Assembly (NCBI RefSeq): GCF_004027225.2
Contig: NC_044282.2
Location: forward strand, 47,026,576-47,090,575
Length of the DNA: 64,000 nucleotides
DNA from: Strigops habroptila
Lineage: Eukaryota; Chordata; Aves; Psittaciformes; Psittacidae
Reading direction: 5' to 3'
This document shows, in pieces, positions 11,735-24,042 of this stretch. The notes under the pieces are model-generated. The model had not been told where the DNA came from and did not search any database. It worked only from the letters and a program-made list of their open reading frames with translations. The translations under genes were made by a program, and so were the position numbers. How positions within the stretch are numbered: the stretch's first letter is position 1; each line of letters begins with the position of its first letter.

Positions 11735-14700
11735 ATTATAAATAGTTTGCATCTATGGCATTGTTACATAATTACATCTTTCACTTGTTTCCAGGGGAGG
11801 AATGTGGTGTTTTGGGAAGATGTTCTTGTGTTCTTATTTAGGAAGGTGTGTGCTGGGGAAGGCAATGTCAAAGAAATACATCTTGAAAATAGTCACCACA
11901 GGAAGTGCTGATGGGAGAGAATGGTTACATGAAAGAATAACAGGGGTCCTGCCCTACAGAGCTTAAAATCTATGTTTGCAATTAAAAGTGAAGCATACAA
12001 ATGTTGGTTGAGAAGAAAGCAACAGGAAAATAAGCAATTTATGCCAGAGAAAAAGTAGCTTGTCTTTGATGTCTGCTGTAAAATGTATGGTAAGGGCTTT
12101 CGTGGGCACTGCAGTAAAACTAGGTCTTCTGCTTTTCTTTTTTCCTTGAAAGAAGAGTTCATTACGTATGTTTTCAGAGCACTTCCTGCTTGTGTGAGAA
12201 TACTATGTTGTGTGTGGGAAGATGAAGCATTGGCTGGCAATAAGGTAGCGTTCTGCATCACAGTGACACAGTAACAGTGCAACTAGTCCTGAAAGTTAAA
12301 CATGGTGTGAGAAAGCAAGCTGGTGAGGGATACAAAGAAGCTAATGTACCCAGAGAGTGAAACTTTCACCTAAGTGGGACGGTATTCAGTAAACATTACT
12401 TACTTTCCTACTGTCTTAAATATTTGCATGTAAGTGAACAAGAAGTGGTACTTCCACAGTGAAATTCTTTCCACCAAAGGCTGTCAGTTAAAAGCAGGAC
12501 ATGTTGATTCAAATAATCCTTGGAGAGTGTCTTGGCATACGATGATCTTCTGATGTTCTGCTATTAAGCTTTTACGGTCCCGTAAGTGCTCATAGTTCTT
12601 AGGTATAAAAATAATCACAAAGACATCTCTCAGCCCTACAGAGATTACTTAATCTCATTACTGATTAAGAATTACTTAATTCTGGTTACTAAATCAGAAT
12701 GATGTAACCTCACTAGAGGTTTCCTGTAAACTGTGTTTATTTGAGTAACAAATTAAGATATTCAGGTATTTACAGTACCATTTATCCCATATGACATTCT
12801 ACAGTAAAGAACAAAGAGAGAAGAGCTGTGGCAGAGGACAGGAAGGGATGACGGGACAAAGTTACTAGATGTAACACTGCATACAGTTCTAGTTCCTCTG
12901 TTTGATAAAGGTTGCTCTGGGAACACATTCACAATTGGAAAATAGGAACAACTATTGAAATTCCTTTCAGGAATGCAGATGAAAAGGAAGATGAGTTTCA
13001 GTATTAGGTACAGAGAGATGCTCTCTCTTCCATAGTATAGTCTTATTTTAGCCTTACCTATGTGGTTTTGTTTAGCCTAAAATATTTGAGACTTCATTAT
13101 GAAAAGAAGAACATTTCTGCAAAAGCTGATGCCAGTCAAACTGAATTGCTGTTCATAAAAAAGATCTACTATTGAAATTTTGGCATTTGTATCTTTGTTT
13201 CACCCTTTCTCCAGAGCAGTCTTTTGCCACCTCTTCAAATATTCTGTACAGCCTCATATGCATCAGTTCTGAACTAATATAACCTTTAATTAGCCAGTTC
13301 TGCTACATTAGTAATTTAGTGCCCAGTAGGAATTCCTCATGATGCAGGCTCAAGTAACATTTGTTTGGCTCTCTACTTATTAGGAAAAATACAAATAGCT
13401 TCCTAAGGTTTAGTTACAAGACAGCTAAAATCTCCCTGTGGCTCTTTCAGATTTTTGGCTTGTTCTTTTGCTTTGGTCTTAGAGCTGCTCTGAGAGTGAG
13501 CAAGCTTCTCTGGTTTTAAGGCAACAATCAGTTTCTGTCTTAAAACTGATTTGGATCAACTTTCTTTCCTTTCAGTGCTTAAATTATGTAAATTCTGTGA
13601 TGGGGAAGTACATCAGTGTCTCTCGAAAACAGAGACTCATGTTCACCTCAGACCATTTTGATTTTCAATTATATGACGAAGCCTGGTAACAGAATCAGGC
13701 AGAGCTTCTAAAGGAGGATGAGTGAAAGCTCACTTTGCTGTTCAGCTGTAAATACCAACACTCAGGTACAGATCTTAGAAATTATAATTTCCTTGCTAAA
13801 GGAACTTCCTGCTTTCATGACAAGGACAAACCAATTGACTTCAACAAGAAGTTACCTTGATAAATAAGCTGCCTTTTCAAAGCAAATTCTACTCTTATTC
13901 TTTATGGGGAAACAGGACAAACTGACAGCGTACAGTGTTTCAGAGTGTAATAACTGCTGCCACATGCAATTGGGGGATTGTTGTCACTCTGATGATTGAA
14001 AAATTTGGGGAATAGAAGCCCTTTCTGCAGAACTGAAATAAAAGCATTGAACTTCAAAGCTAAGTTTAAGAACTCATAACAACTCAGTTATGAGTTGCTC
14101 AGTTGTTTTGAGCTTAATTAGGCATTTAGCAGACCATGGGAAATATGGTGAAGAGGAAACGATGGTGATAACCTTGCAAGGAACCTACTACTGTAAAACA
14201 GTAGTAAAGAACTGTCATTGATAGACACCTTCTGGGCATTATTGATTTAACTATTAAAAAACTCACATTCATATTAAACACATGAATAAATGTACAGTGA
14301 ATACATCATTCAGTTTCATTTCCTGTCATACTGTAACAGCAGGGCACGGAAATAACTGCTTTTAACAAGTTTCTCAAGTTTCTGGGCTGTCTTTGTATTG
14401 TGTCTCCTTGGCTGAAAGGGAAGACTTGACTTTCACTTCTATCTGATGTTACAGGTTCTCAAACTGATCCTTGCTGCTTAGGGAGCTCAGTTCCCAAGGT
14501 TCCTCCCACTTGCCCTAGGTGAGTGCAACAAGATAGGACTAATACTCTTCTTTATTTGGATTGTTTCTGAAATAATAATACGCCTTATTCATCCCAGAGT
14601 TGCCTGTAATGCCAAGATAAGCTTCCAGAGTGAAGCGAGTTTTTTCTAAGAGCAAAGGTTGAAGTGTAGGAGGGGGTGCAAAGTAAATAACAAAAATGCA

Positions 14701-17700
14701 ATTTAAAATTAGGCTTACCAAGTAAGTTTTCAGTTGCTTCAGGTTCACAGTTAACTTCAAGGAGAGAAAGGGAGGACAATGGAACTTTCTTTTTCTGTCC
14801 CCCAGGACTGGCTTGCCCTAAATAGCTTTCTTAGTCCCTATGGTCATTGCTACTTAGTGTGGTGTGGTCCTCCCTGCTCTTATGAATTATCATGTTCAGT
14901 CCTGTTTGTGTTTCCATTCAGTAAGAAGTAGGATTTTATCCTTAAGGGGTTTCTGGGCTTAGCTCTTGTGCATTCATTAGGGCTTAAATTGTCCTGCTAT
15001 TTTTAGAATATTTTGTCAGTTTTTGCTCTAAGATGTCTTCAGTGTCCACGCATCTTATTAGATTTGTTTGCCATTCATTTTAAATTGTTTATGAAAATGG
15101 CACATATCTACACTAGAAAGAATAGGGTTGGTCATGCAACACTTCATTCCAACCCCTCTCATCATTCCTACTATTCCCATATCCACAAACAATTTTGAGG
15201 CTCCTGCTCTTAAAATTCCTCCCTTGTTACTTCTGACTCTGGCAGTGTCAGTCAGCACAGCTTGAAGTACCTCCTCTTTGCCAGCCAGTAAGTCATGCTG
15301 GACTGACTGCTCAGCAGCCAAAACTGGCGGTGTGTGTTGGAATCGGGGTGAATGTCAGGTAATGAGTGGGAAGCAGGTACTCGGGACATTAGACCTGTCA
15401 GCCACAGCCTGGAACAGCGCAGTGCAATTGAACTTGTCGCTGGGGCAGAGCCTGAGTGTTTCTGCAATTTTTCCAGGACTCACCTGCTTCCCCAATGCCT
15501 TCTCCTTGTTCTGCACGACAAGCAAGAAACTGTTGCTGCCTGTTCTGGTGGGTGAGCCTTCCCTTTTCAGAGCAGCAGCATAGGGGAAGCTTTGCTCAGC
15601 TTGGAGATCTAGAGACCTTAGAGGAAATAGACCTAGAGCGTCACAGCACTCAGCCACTGACTGTAAAAATACCTTACTGAGATTTAAATTTGTTAGTTGC
15701 ATCTTAGCTTGATGTTCTGTCTGCCAAGTGTCCCTCTGTGAGCCTGTGGGCATTGTCCAAACACACGTTTGTGAGAGAATTGTCATAATAACACAGTCAC
15801 AACACACCCAAAGCTTCAATGAGTAATGTTCTGGGAACAGTAGCCAAAGTTGCATATTAGCATTCATGTTTCTGAGAGTTGTTTCAAGTCATATACAAGC
15901 TCAGATATGTGTTCCATTTATGTAAGCAGTGTTATTTGCATAAGTAAAGCCAGGAGTTGTTCAAGCAGCAGTCTCTCTAAATTTGCACTCTGTGAACCTG
16001 CAACACTCTAGGAATTGCTTTTTCAGAAAACCTATCTAGGAAACTGAAGAAGCATTTTAATAAATTAAGTACAGTAATTGATAAATATAAACTAACTTTT
16101 TTCCTTGTCAGTTCAGTTAAATGGTTATCACATTAGATACATTTACCCCACTGTATTTTATTCAGTGCTTCATTCTTTTCACCCCCTAAGCTATATAAGA
16201 GCAGAGTTTTTTGAATTGGTATTTATGATGATAGTAAATTTATCATGTTTCTAAAACATACTTTAATGGGGGGATATTTAGGGCCTTGAAAGATTTAACA
16301 GCCTGAATGAATAGGCAGTATTCCATCTCTTGCTTTACGTCAGTAGCACCTTCAGCACTTTTATGAAGATTAGGATATATGTCTGCGTATAACAAAACCT
16401 GTTCATAATACCACCTTGCTGTACTCTGTTATGGGGGTCAGAATAGTCCATTTTGTAACATTTTGTCTATATGTCTTTGTTGTAGAGCAAACGTTTGACG
16501 TTGCTGCTTGGTTTGTTTCATCCTGCTCCTAGTTTTGACCTTTTTATTAACAAATTATAATCACATTTGCTTTTAATAAGGAATTATGAGCGCTAAAGAT
16601 TTTGTAGCAGCAGTGCCTCTGTCACCTTGTCTTGTTTAAATGTGAAGTACAATTATCACAAAACTGAAAGAATAATGAAGAAGCTTAACTGTTCCTGGTT
16701 TTCTTCTAGAAGTACCACATTAAAGTGAAATTCCATGAAAGAACATAGAACAGACAACAAATTTTAAAGTACATAGTTATTCTGTAGAAATCCCTATCAC
16801 AAAATAAAAACCATTCGAAAGGTCTTTTGAAAAATACTAGCAATGATAGACATAGTTTAAAATCACAAGGGACATAAACATTTAAGCTTTGGACTTAATT
16901 AAGCTAAGGACTTGTTATCTGTTCTGTGGAAGAAACTTGGGTGTAGAATGTTATGTAAGTGACTTCTCAGATGTTCTGCACCTTTTTGAAAGATGCTAGA
17001 GAGAAAAAGGATGTCAGACCACTGATCTGATTCTGTAGTGCAGTAAAGTTATTCCATCTCTTCCTAACTATACCAGTTCCTATTAGAGAGTTACTGTGTC
17101 ATAGAGAAGAAATACTAACTTCAGGATCCCGCAGTATATGACATCGTGGGGGACCCTTGAAGCTGAACAGAGCCATGTTCCTGCAATGCTCCAGTTGAGT
17201 TAATACCATGAATCGTGTGATTGATGTTCTCGGGGCAGCACTCCTGCTGTTTTAAACAGGAAGCTCTTCCAGTACTGCCTCAGTTCAGCAAACGAGGCCA
17301 CTTCCTTAACAATACAATAACAGGAATTTGATCAGAAACTTCAAAATTCAGTTCTTGAAGGCATGAAGATTATTGCTTTCATTCTTGCATTATCTCCAGT
17401 ATTTAGCTATAAAAGCTATGGGTTTTGTTTGAAAAAAATGCTTTTTTCATATTCTTTTCACAAGGAGGAATTTGCCTTTTTTATGATTGCTAAAATATTG
17501 TTCCAGTTTTGTGAGAGATTTGTCATTCTTCTTCTTTTCCTTAGGCTAGATTTAGGTTTCAAATATCACAATATGATTCTGCAGGAACATGCCCTCAGCT
17601 GCTTCTAACAGTTTTTCATCTTTTAATACCCACATGTGGTTCACTGCAAAGAAAAACAGTAGCTTTAGATTTTGTTCAGGGTTGGTCGAGAGGCAACCCT

Positions 17701-17939
17701 CAGTCACTGCCTGTATTCATTTGCTACTTCTAATAAAGATACAATAAATAGTACACCTAAATAAAATGGAATGATTTATACTGCAGAACTAAATTATTTG
17801 CCTTGGGTTTTACTGGTAAGATTTCAGGGAACCCAGGCCATGGAGAACAGTGGAAAAGTCTGGAGCTCTGAAGACTTATTCTCAGTAGAGAAGGATCCAG
17901 TTAGGAAATACTTAAACAAATAGAGCATGCATAAGCCTG
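11735..17939. other. Intergenic, mostly featureless
   Basis: This is AT-rich single-copy-looking DNA. It holds two small hairpins: 14071-14096 (10-bp arms AACTCATAAC/GTTATGAGTT, 6-nt loop) and 14186-14206 (8-bp arms, 5-nt loop). A 170-codon ORF on the minus strand (15867-15355) overlaps several shorter ORFs in a locally GC-richer patch. Its translation resembles no family I know, and I see no splice or poly(A) architecture supporting it. No gene is called. Confidence 0.55.
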
Positions 17940-18962
17940 TAGGATTTGGTGGGATTCATCCATGCATGCAGGCTGCTCTCAATTATATCTGGAATGTCAT
18001 GGCAATCAGAGGAGGTTCCTGGAGTCTATAAGAAAGCAAATATCCCACCTGTCTTCCAGAAGGGCAAGAAGGAGAATCCAGGGAACTGCAAGCCCATCAG
18101 CCTCACTTCAGCCTCTGGGAGGGTAGTACAACAAATTCTCATGGAAGCTCCTTTCAAATATATCATGACAAGATGATTAGGAGTTGTCAGCATGATATAA
18201 GTGGGAAAATGAAAATGAGAGATGGGCCAGTCTCTTGTTCGTGACCCTTATAATGTTCAACAGAGGGAAGTGGCAAGTCCAAATGCCAATGCAGCGAGTG
18301 AGGATAGACCCTGTGCACTAGTACATGTTGAAGCCTGGAAAGCAGCTTTGCAGAAAAGAGCCCAGGTTGCCTTGCAGGCAAAGAGCCAGCATCCTGGGCA
18401 TTGCCAGCAGGTCAGAGGAAGTGATTCTTCCTCTAGTGAGGCACTGGTGAGGCCACAGCTTGACTGCTGTGTCCAGTTCCGGGCTCCCCAGCATAAGAGA
18501 TATGTGCACATAGTAGAGAAGGTTCAGTGCAGAGTCATAAAGATAATTCAGAGAATGCAGCATGTGTCATACAAGGAGAGGCTGAGAGAACTGGGATTGT
18601 ATAGCCTAGAGAAAAGAAGGCTTGGGAGATCGTATCAATGTGTGTAAATACTGAAAGGGAGGTAGTAAAAGGTAACAGAATCAGCACCTTTTCACTGCTG
18701 CCCAGAAAGGACAAGTGGCAATGGGCACAAATTGAAAGACAGGAAGTTCCACCTAAATATAAGAAATAACTTCTTTACAGAGAGGGTGGTCAAACACTGA
18801 AACAGATTTCCCAGAGGGGTTGTGGAGTCTTCAGATCCTTGAAACCCAAGTGGATCAGGATCTGAGCAGCCTGCTGTAGTGGACCTACCTTTGAGCAGGG
18901 TGGGGCCTGAACTAGACAATCTGGTGAGGTCATGCCTTGTATATTACTATTCTGTGATTCTA
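17940..18962 (+). mobile_element. CR1 LINE, longest copy, with decayed reverse transcriptase
   Basis: The first part (about 17946-18170) translates to a CR1 reverse-transcriptase segment: EEVPGVYKKANIPPVFQKG followed by KKENPGN and PISLTS, corresponding to the conserved RT block PxDWxxANVxPVFKKG...DPGNYRPVSLTS. A later block (about 18430-18620) gives the CR1 C-terminus: ALVRPQLDCCVQF, then YKERLRELGLYSLEKRR. The 3' end carries the CR1 tail, GAGCAGCCTGCTGTAGTGGACC, closing at TATTCTGTGATTCTAT. The central RT region with the catalytic box is missing or rearranged between the blocks, and stops interrupt the frame, so the copy is dead. It is an older subfamily than the GTTGGAAAGGACC-type copies here. 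ORFs on both strands at 18187-18996 are shadows of this element. Confidence 0.92.
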
Positions 18963-21900
18963 TCAAATTAGAAAGGGCTGAGATAAATTCTGTCATTTAC
19001 AAATGGAGGATAAGAGCATAAGGAGCCAGCTAAAGTCTCGAGGTACATTGTTGACTAGGAGTTTCTATTCCAGAATACAGGATTTGTGCATATTAGGAGT
19101 GAAATACACGTGAATGGACAAATGTTTGCAGAGCAGACTTCAACAGTTCCTTTTGGCACTCTATGCTAAGTCGCTAGTAGATGTCTTCCAGATTGGAATT
19201 CCCAATTGTAGAGAGATCTTTGAATGAAAAAGTAATTTAAAATCCTTTTCAATTTCTGTTGAAATCTGTTAATTCAAGGAACCTGCTGGGAAACCCTATG
19301 ATACAACCATGCACAGATTGGTATTTTTAATGTGTGTTTGAAGAACTCAAACTGCCAAGTCTAAAAAAATTGCAAGTTGTAGCTTTTATGTATATGTGCA
19401 ACAGTGTCACTAAAGAGGAAATAGCATAAAGATGCTTCTCTCCACCCTTTTACTGAGTCTTTGTTTAGCAGCTCATGTGCACTTTCTGACCCTCTGGATT
19501 TTGGATTTGTCTGGGCTGGTGCCATGTTTTGGACAGCACTAGGCGTGGTACTCAGGTAAATCACTCCTTTTTCTGCAGTTTATTCCTTGCTGTGGTTATA
19601 CCTACTCTGGATTAAGTTCTCTTCCCTTTTTTATTTGTTTTGTTTCCTTTATTTCCCCTCCCATCTCCTCGGGCATGGCACAGCATGTATCTGGAGACAC
19701 ATCACACTCAAGCTTCAGTTTCTCCCCTGATTGAGAGGTTCTACAGCCATTCTTCAACAACTGAGACATTTCTCTTGGACCTACACTATCGGCTCTGCAG
19801 GCCTTAGCAGAGATTCAGCAACTTCCCTTTTCTTTCATGATAGGCTCCAATAGTGTCTTTTGAGCCAACATGCAATTAGCCTGTCCAGAACAACTGCAAA
19901 GGCTTTCCCTTTTCTCTTCAGCAACAGATGGGTGCTTGCGTGTTTGGGAAAGAAGATAAAGGCTGGACCTGTATTTCTCTGCCATCTGCTTCCTTGACAA
20001 CCTCTCTCTTTAAACTGTGTTATGGAAGAGGACCAGCGGGGTCTTCAGCATGATGGTTCTACATAAACAAATAAAAAGGCATGGTTCCATGGTTCTAAAG
20101 TTTTACAGTAAAAAGAGAAAAATGTCATGAAAATCAGTTAAATCATCAAGGCTTGACACAGGTATGTAAGTTGAACAAGGATAAAGCTGCATCACGTAAG
20201 ATAGAAAGTGTTCGTCAATTCAATCTTTGCAATATATAATTATTTAACTCATGTATACGATTCCACCTATAAATCCTAAAAAAAAGCCAAAATGTCATGT
20301 ATCAAATTCTGCAGCACTATAAAACAGAAGCATAGAGATATGGATTTTATACCTGACATGAAAAAGCCTGTTGACAGATGTGCTTGTGTTGAAGGGATCA
20401 CAAGGTCTAAACTGCTTAATTGCATCGTTCTCCCTCTTGCTCATGTATACTTGGGTTTGTCCTGCAAGTTGAGAAGCTTTTTTAATCCCCTGCTGCTTTC
20501 TGAAACTTATGCGAGGTCATAATATCCATGTGCATGCTGTGCTGCTTGACCGTCTGGCTGTGTTATCCTGGGAGGAGCATTGCCAGTTTCCTACAGGACC
20601 CATTAAAACAGCCTTTTCCTTTGAGAAAGTGATTTGTGTTTCTCTATCAGCCCAAAGCTAGGGACTATTTTAATCCTCCAAAGTCTGCACTTTACTGACC
20701 TAGAATCAGACTTTCATGCTTACTGCTGTGGAGAATAACAAAAAGAAAAACATGGATCTTTACATGTGCAAGTGATGTTTTCTTTTTGGGGAACAACGCA
20801 CAGACATGTTGTACAGAGTCATTACAGCATTAAGGAGGAGATAAGGCAGGAAGGAAGGAAGCAGTACAGATGTGGAAGATCTAATCCATGGCTACATAGA
20901 GGGCTTTTCAGAGCAGGATAACTCTTGTTGCTTACATTGTTCATACTTCTCCTGGCAGACAGAACAATATCAGTGCTCCCAGAACCTCTGCCTGAGGAAC
21001 TTGCCTCAAATCTCTAGTGTCTTAGACAAGAAATGGTAGAGATTGTCTACCCTGGGCTGATGTTGGCAAGTCAATAGATTACTAAAGGCCCAATAGATAA
21101 ACCATGTTATTAGGAACACACCCAAAATATTAGCTAGTTTTTAGAATGTTACAGAATACAAATGTCCACTTGAATGTACAATTTGAAAGAGCCAAGTTAA
21201 CCTCAAAAAGTAGTATTCCTTTGTCCTGCAGAATTAGGAATCTGTTGGGGAACATTCATAAATATCCATAGGGATGGAGTCTCCACTTCAACTTGTTCTG
21301 CAACAAGTGAGCACTTGGCTCCTTGGACAGCCAAAACCTTCTGCCACACGTATAGCTCTCTGTCACAGTTTCGGTGGAACTGAGCCTGTCATCTCCTGAC
21401 ATGGCCTGAAAGCAACCTCACGTGGGGGACATGCAGAACATTTTGTTCTTAGTTGCTCAAGGTAGCAGAGTTCCACAGTCATAAAGCAGTCACGTAGGCG
21501 ATGCTGACCTGGGCCAAGACAGGCTAGTGAAATTAATGTTGAACATGTTTACTTCCCTGCTAGTTATAGGGACTTTCAAAAGTAATTGCCTGCAACCATG
21601 TACAGTGTTAAGTTGCAAAATACCTTGCAACACATCCTCATTTCTTGCAGGCTGTGTGATGTATATTTGCTTAAGCTTCTAGTGTCTGGTGACTGTTGTG
21701 CCCAGGGTGTTTTGCCACAGATTAATTTTCAGACTTCATTAGGCAAGCATTTAATTACTGTGGGGAACAATATGACATGTTTAAACAGAAAAACCTACTA
21801 AATTCACAAGGTGTACAGGAAACCGTTTAAGGAGCCCCATCACGTTGCTAAGAAAAAGTAAATGTACTTTCTAACTGGGAATGTATGCAAGTAAACCAGA

Positions 21901-23892
21901 ATTCAACTTCTGAAATGTTAGGACTGGAGCATGAGTTGTGGTTTTTTCTGCATTTGAGGGTTTTCTTTTCCCCTACACCTTTTCTTTATTTGGTATGGAC
22001 TAATGAGGCTGCCTGACCACTATGTGAGGTCACATAAGCATCTCCTAAATCCTTGTCTGCCTTTTTCATTTTCTGAGAAGCCACAGACCAAAGATTCAGA
22101 GGAGTCTGGGATGCCTGCCTCTGAACCTGGAGGGGGACTTGTGAGACAAGGACCATGTGTCCTTATATCTGTAGAAGCTGTTCCTCAGAGCCCCGGCAAA
22201 AGTGCTAGTGCTGGGACTTGCACATACTCTTCTTGTTCCTGCCTGAGTGTTTATGGACCTTCATCACCGAACCAATGCTCAAAGCGGTTTTGGTCTACTT
22301 CCACCAAAGTATTCCTCTTTCCAGAACCCTGCCAAGGTTTGCAATTCCCATATGCCTGCAATAACTTCTGTGATTTTTTGCCTCTTAATTTGGGTATAAA
22401 GGTACATTTTCTGCTGGCCTCACACTATGGTGACCCTGTACTCATTCTCCTGTTTCTATGGTGTCTTCTATGGGAAAAACCAGTCCCTTCGGTGTTCTTT
22501 TTCCGCTATTAAGACACGGATTTTCAGTGCGAGAACGAATTACTTCTACATTACAGGATCGCAGCTTGCAGATTTAATTTTATTTTGTGTCATTTCACCT
22601 TTGAGCTCAGCAGTCCTCGGAGGCTTCTGCTAAAATGTGTCAAGGTGACAAGAGACCGTATTGTGAGAAGGTGTTTTTCATTTGTTGCTTTGTTTAAATC
22701 ACTTTTACAAGCTTCCTGACTTCTAATGGAAAATGGTTTGCCTCTCAGCATTAATGTGGCTAAACAGATAATTAGAGCCTCAGCCTTGGGCCTGTTTGAC
22801 TTTCTCAGAGCCCAGACAACCCACTGGTGATATAAATATCTTAGAGATCCTGAATGGGGAAGAGAGGAAATCTTCAAGGCCAGCATGGCCTAAGCATTTT
22901 CTTCAGGCTGGGCAAAGTCTTTTAGTAGCCTTATGAACACATAATGTAAGTAAAATGAGAAATATTCTGAATTACAGGTGCTCAAACACAAACTGCACTA
23001 TTAATTGACCAAATCCATTGCCTAAAATGCTTTCTCCCTTAAATATTGTCAATTATTACTTTGTATCTGGATCTGGAAGAATCCTGATCTGAAGTAACTA
23101 CCTTTTGAATGTACCTGCCAACCAGCCTTCTCAACTGTCCTTCCAAGGACCGTTTATCTGCCACAGCAGAGGAAGAAGTGACTGGTATGCAGTTTATCAC
23201 CAGGATCTCCCATGATATAGCTCTACTACTGTGAATGCTCAAAGGAACCCTTGCCAAAAAGCGCTGGCTGCTGCAGTGCCTGGGATGGCTTCCATCTGAA
23301 CCAGACCAGCGGTACAGACCTCTGGTGATTTTTAACATTAACAAATGTCACCCACTAATACAGCCTCACAATTGAAAAGTTGAATCACAACCTAACTTTG
23401 TAAAAAAACTTTTCCTTAGACTAATTCACAAGCACTGTGCTTATGCAGATGATGATGGTGATGATAATGATTGTTTATTATTAGCAAAGTACAGGTTGCA
23501 GCATTTCCCACAACAAACTGCATTCACTTAGAGGACAACCCTCTATGAAAACAATATCTTTAGTATAAATTAACCAAGAAGAAAGAAGTTAAAGGAAATG
23601 GTTGACTTTAACAGTTCTGCAGCATTGGTGCTGTTACGTTACTTTGGTTTGGGTCACTGAGACAGTGTTGGAGAAGCTGCCATTCTCATGGGTTCTGAAA
23701 CAGCAGATGCATCAAAGATGTCTCAGTGTGAAGAAAGTGGCCAATAAGTATCCCAGGCATTCTCTTCTAGGGGAAAAATATTGGGTTAGATTGTTTCCTT
23801 TGCAGATTACTATACCACACTTGGCTGGAGGCAGCAGTCAAACCAGGTAACGCAACATGTTATCAGCTGTTATGTGAGTTCGCCATACTTCT
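18963..23892. other. Intergenic, no gene called
   Basis: AT-rich DNA. A 169-codon plus-strand ORF at 22003-22512 is not recognisable, is compositionally ordinary and has no AATAAA just downstream. Short GGAA repeats (about 20846-20862) and a GAT-type imperfect repeat (about 23448-23473) occur. Around 21265-21310 there is a weak resemblance to a reverse CR1 3' segment, too faint to call. The stretch 22640-22830 looks like it could be conserved non-coding DNA (see findings). Confidence 0.5.
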
Positions 23893-24042
23893 AGAATCAG
23901 AGAGTGGTTTGGATTAGAAGGGGTGTTAAAGCTCATCCAGTTACAACCCCCTGCCATGGGCAGGGACACCTTCCACTAGACCAGGTTGCTCAAAGCCCTG
24001 TCCAACTGGCCTTGAACACTGCCAGGGATGGGGCAGCCACAT
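23893..24042 (-). mobile_element. CR1 LINE 3' fragment
   Basis: This is a reverse-oriented CR1 3' end. On the plus strand it has AGAATCAGAGAGTGGTTTGG, then CCCCTGCCATGGGCAGGGAC, then CTTGAACACTGCCAGGGATG. It is truncated at the same position as the copy at 11568-11734 and closely resembles it, suggesting the same subfamily. Confidence 0.93.

Noticed and set aside
15355..15867. 170-codon minus-strand ORF
   Set aside because: No recognisable domain, several other frames open in the same patch, and no supporting splice or poly(A) signals.
18187..18996. Cluster of ORFs on both strands
   Set aside because: They are readings of the CR1 element at 17940-18962.
21265..21310. Possible reverse CR1 remnant (GGGATGGAGTCTCCACTTC)
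   Set aside because: Only about 40 bases of faint similarity without the 3' tail, too weak to list as an element.
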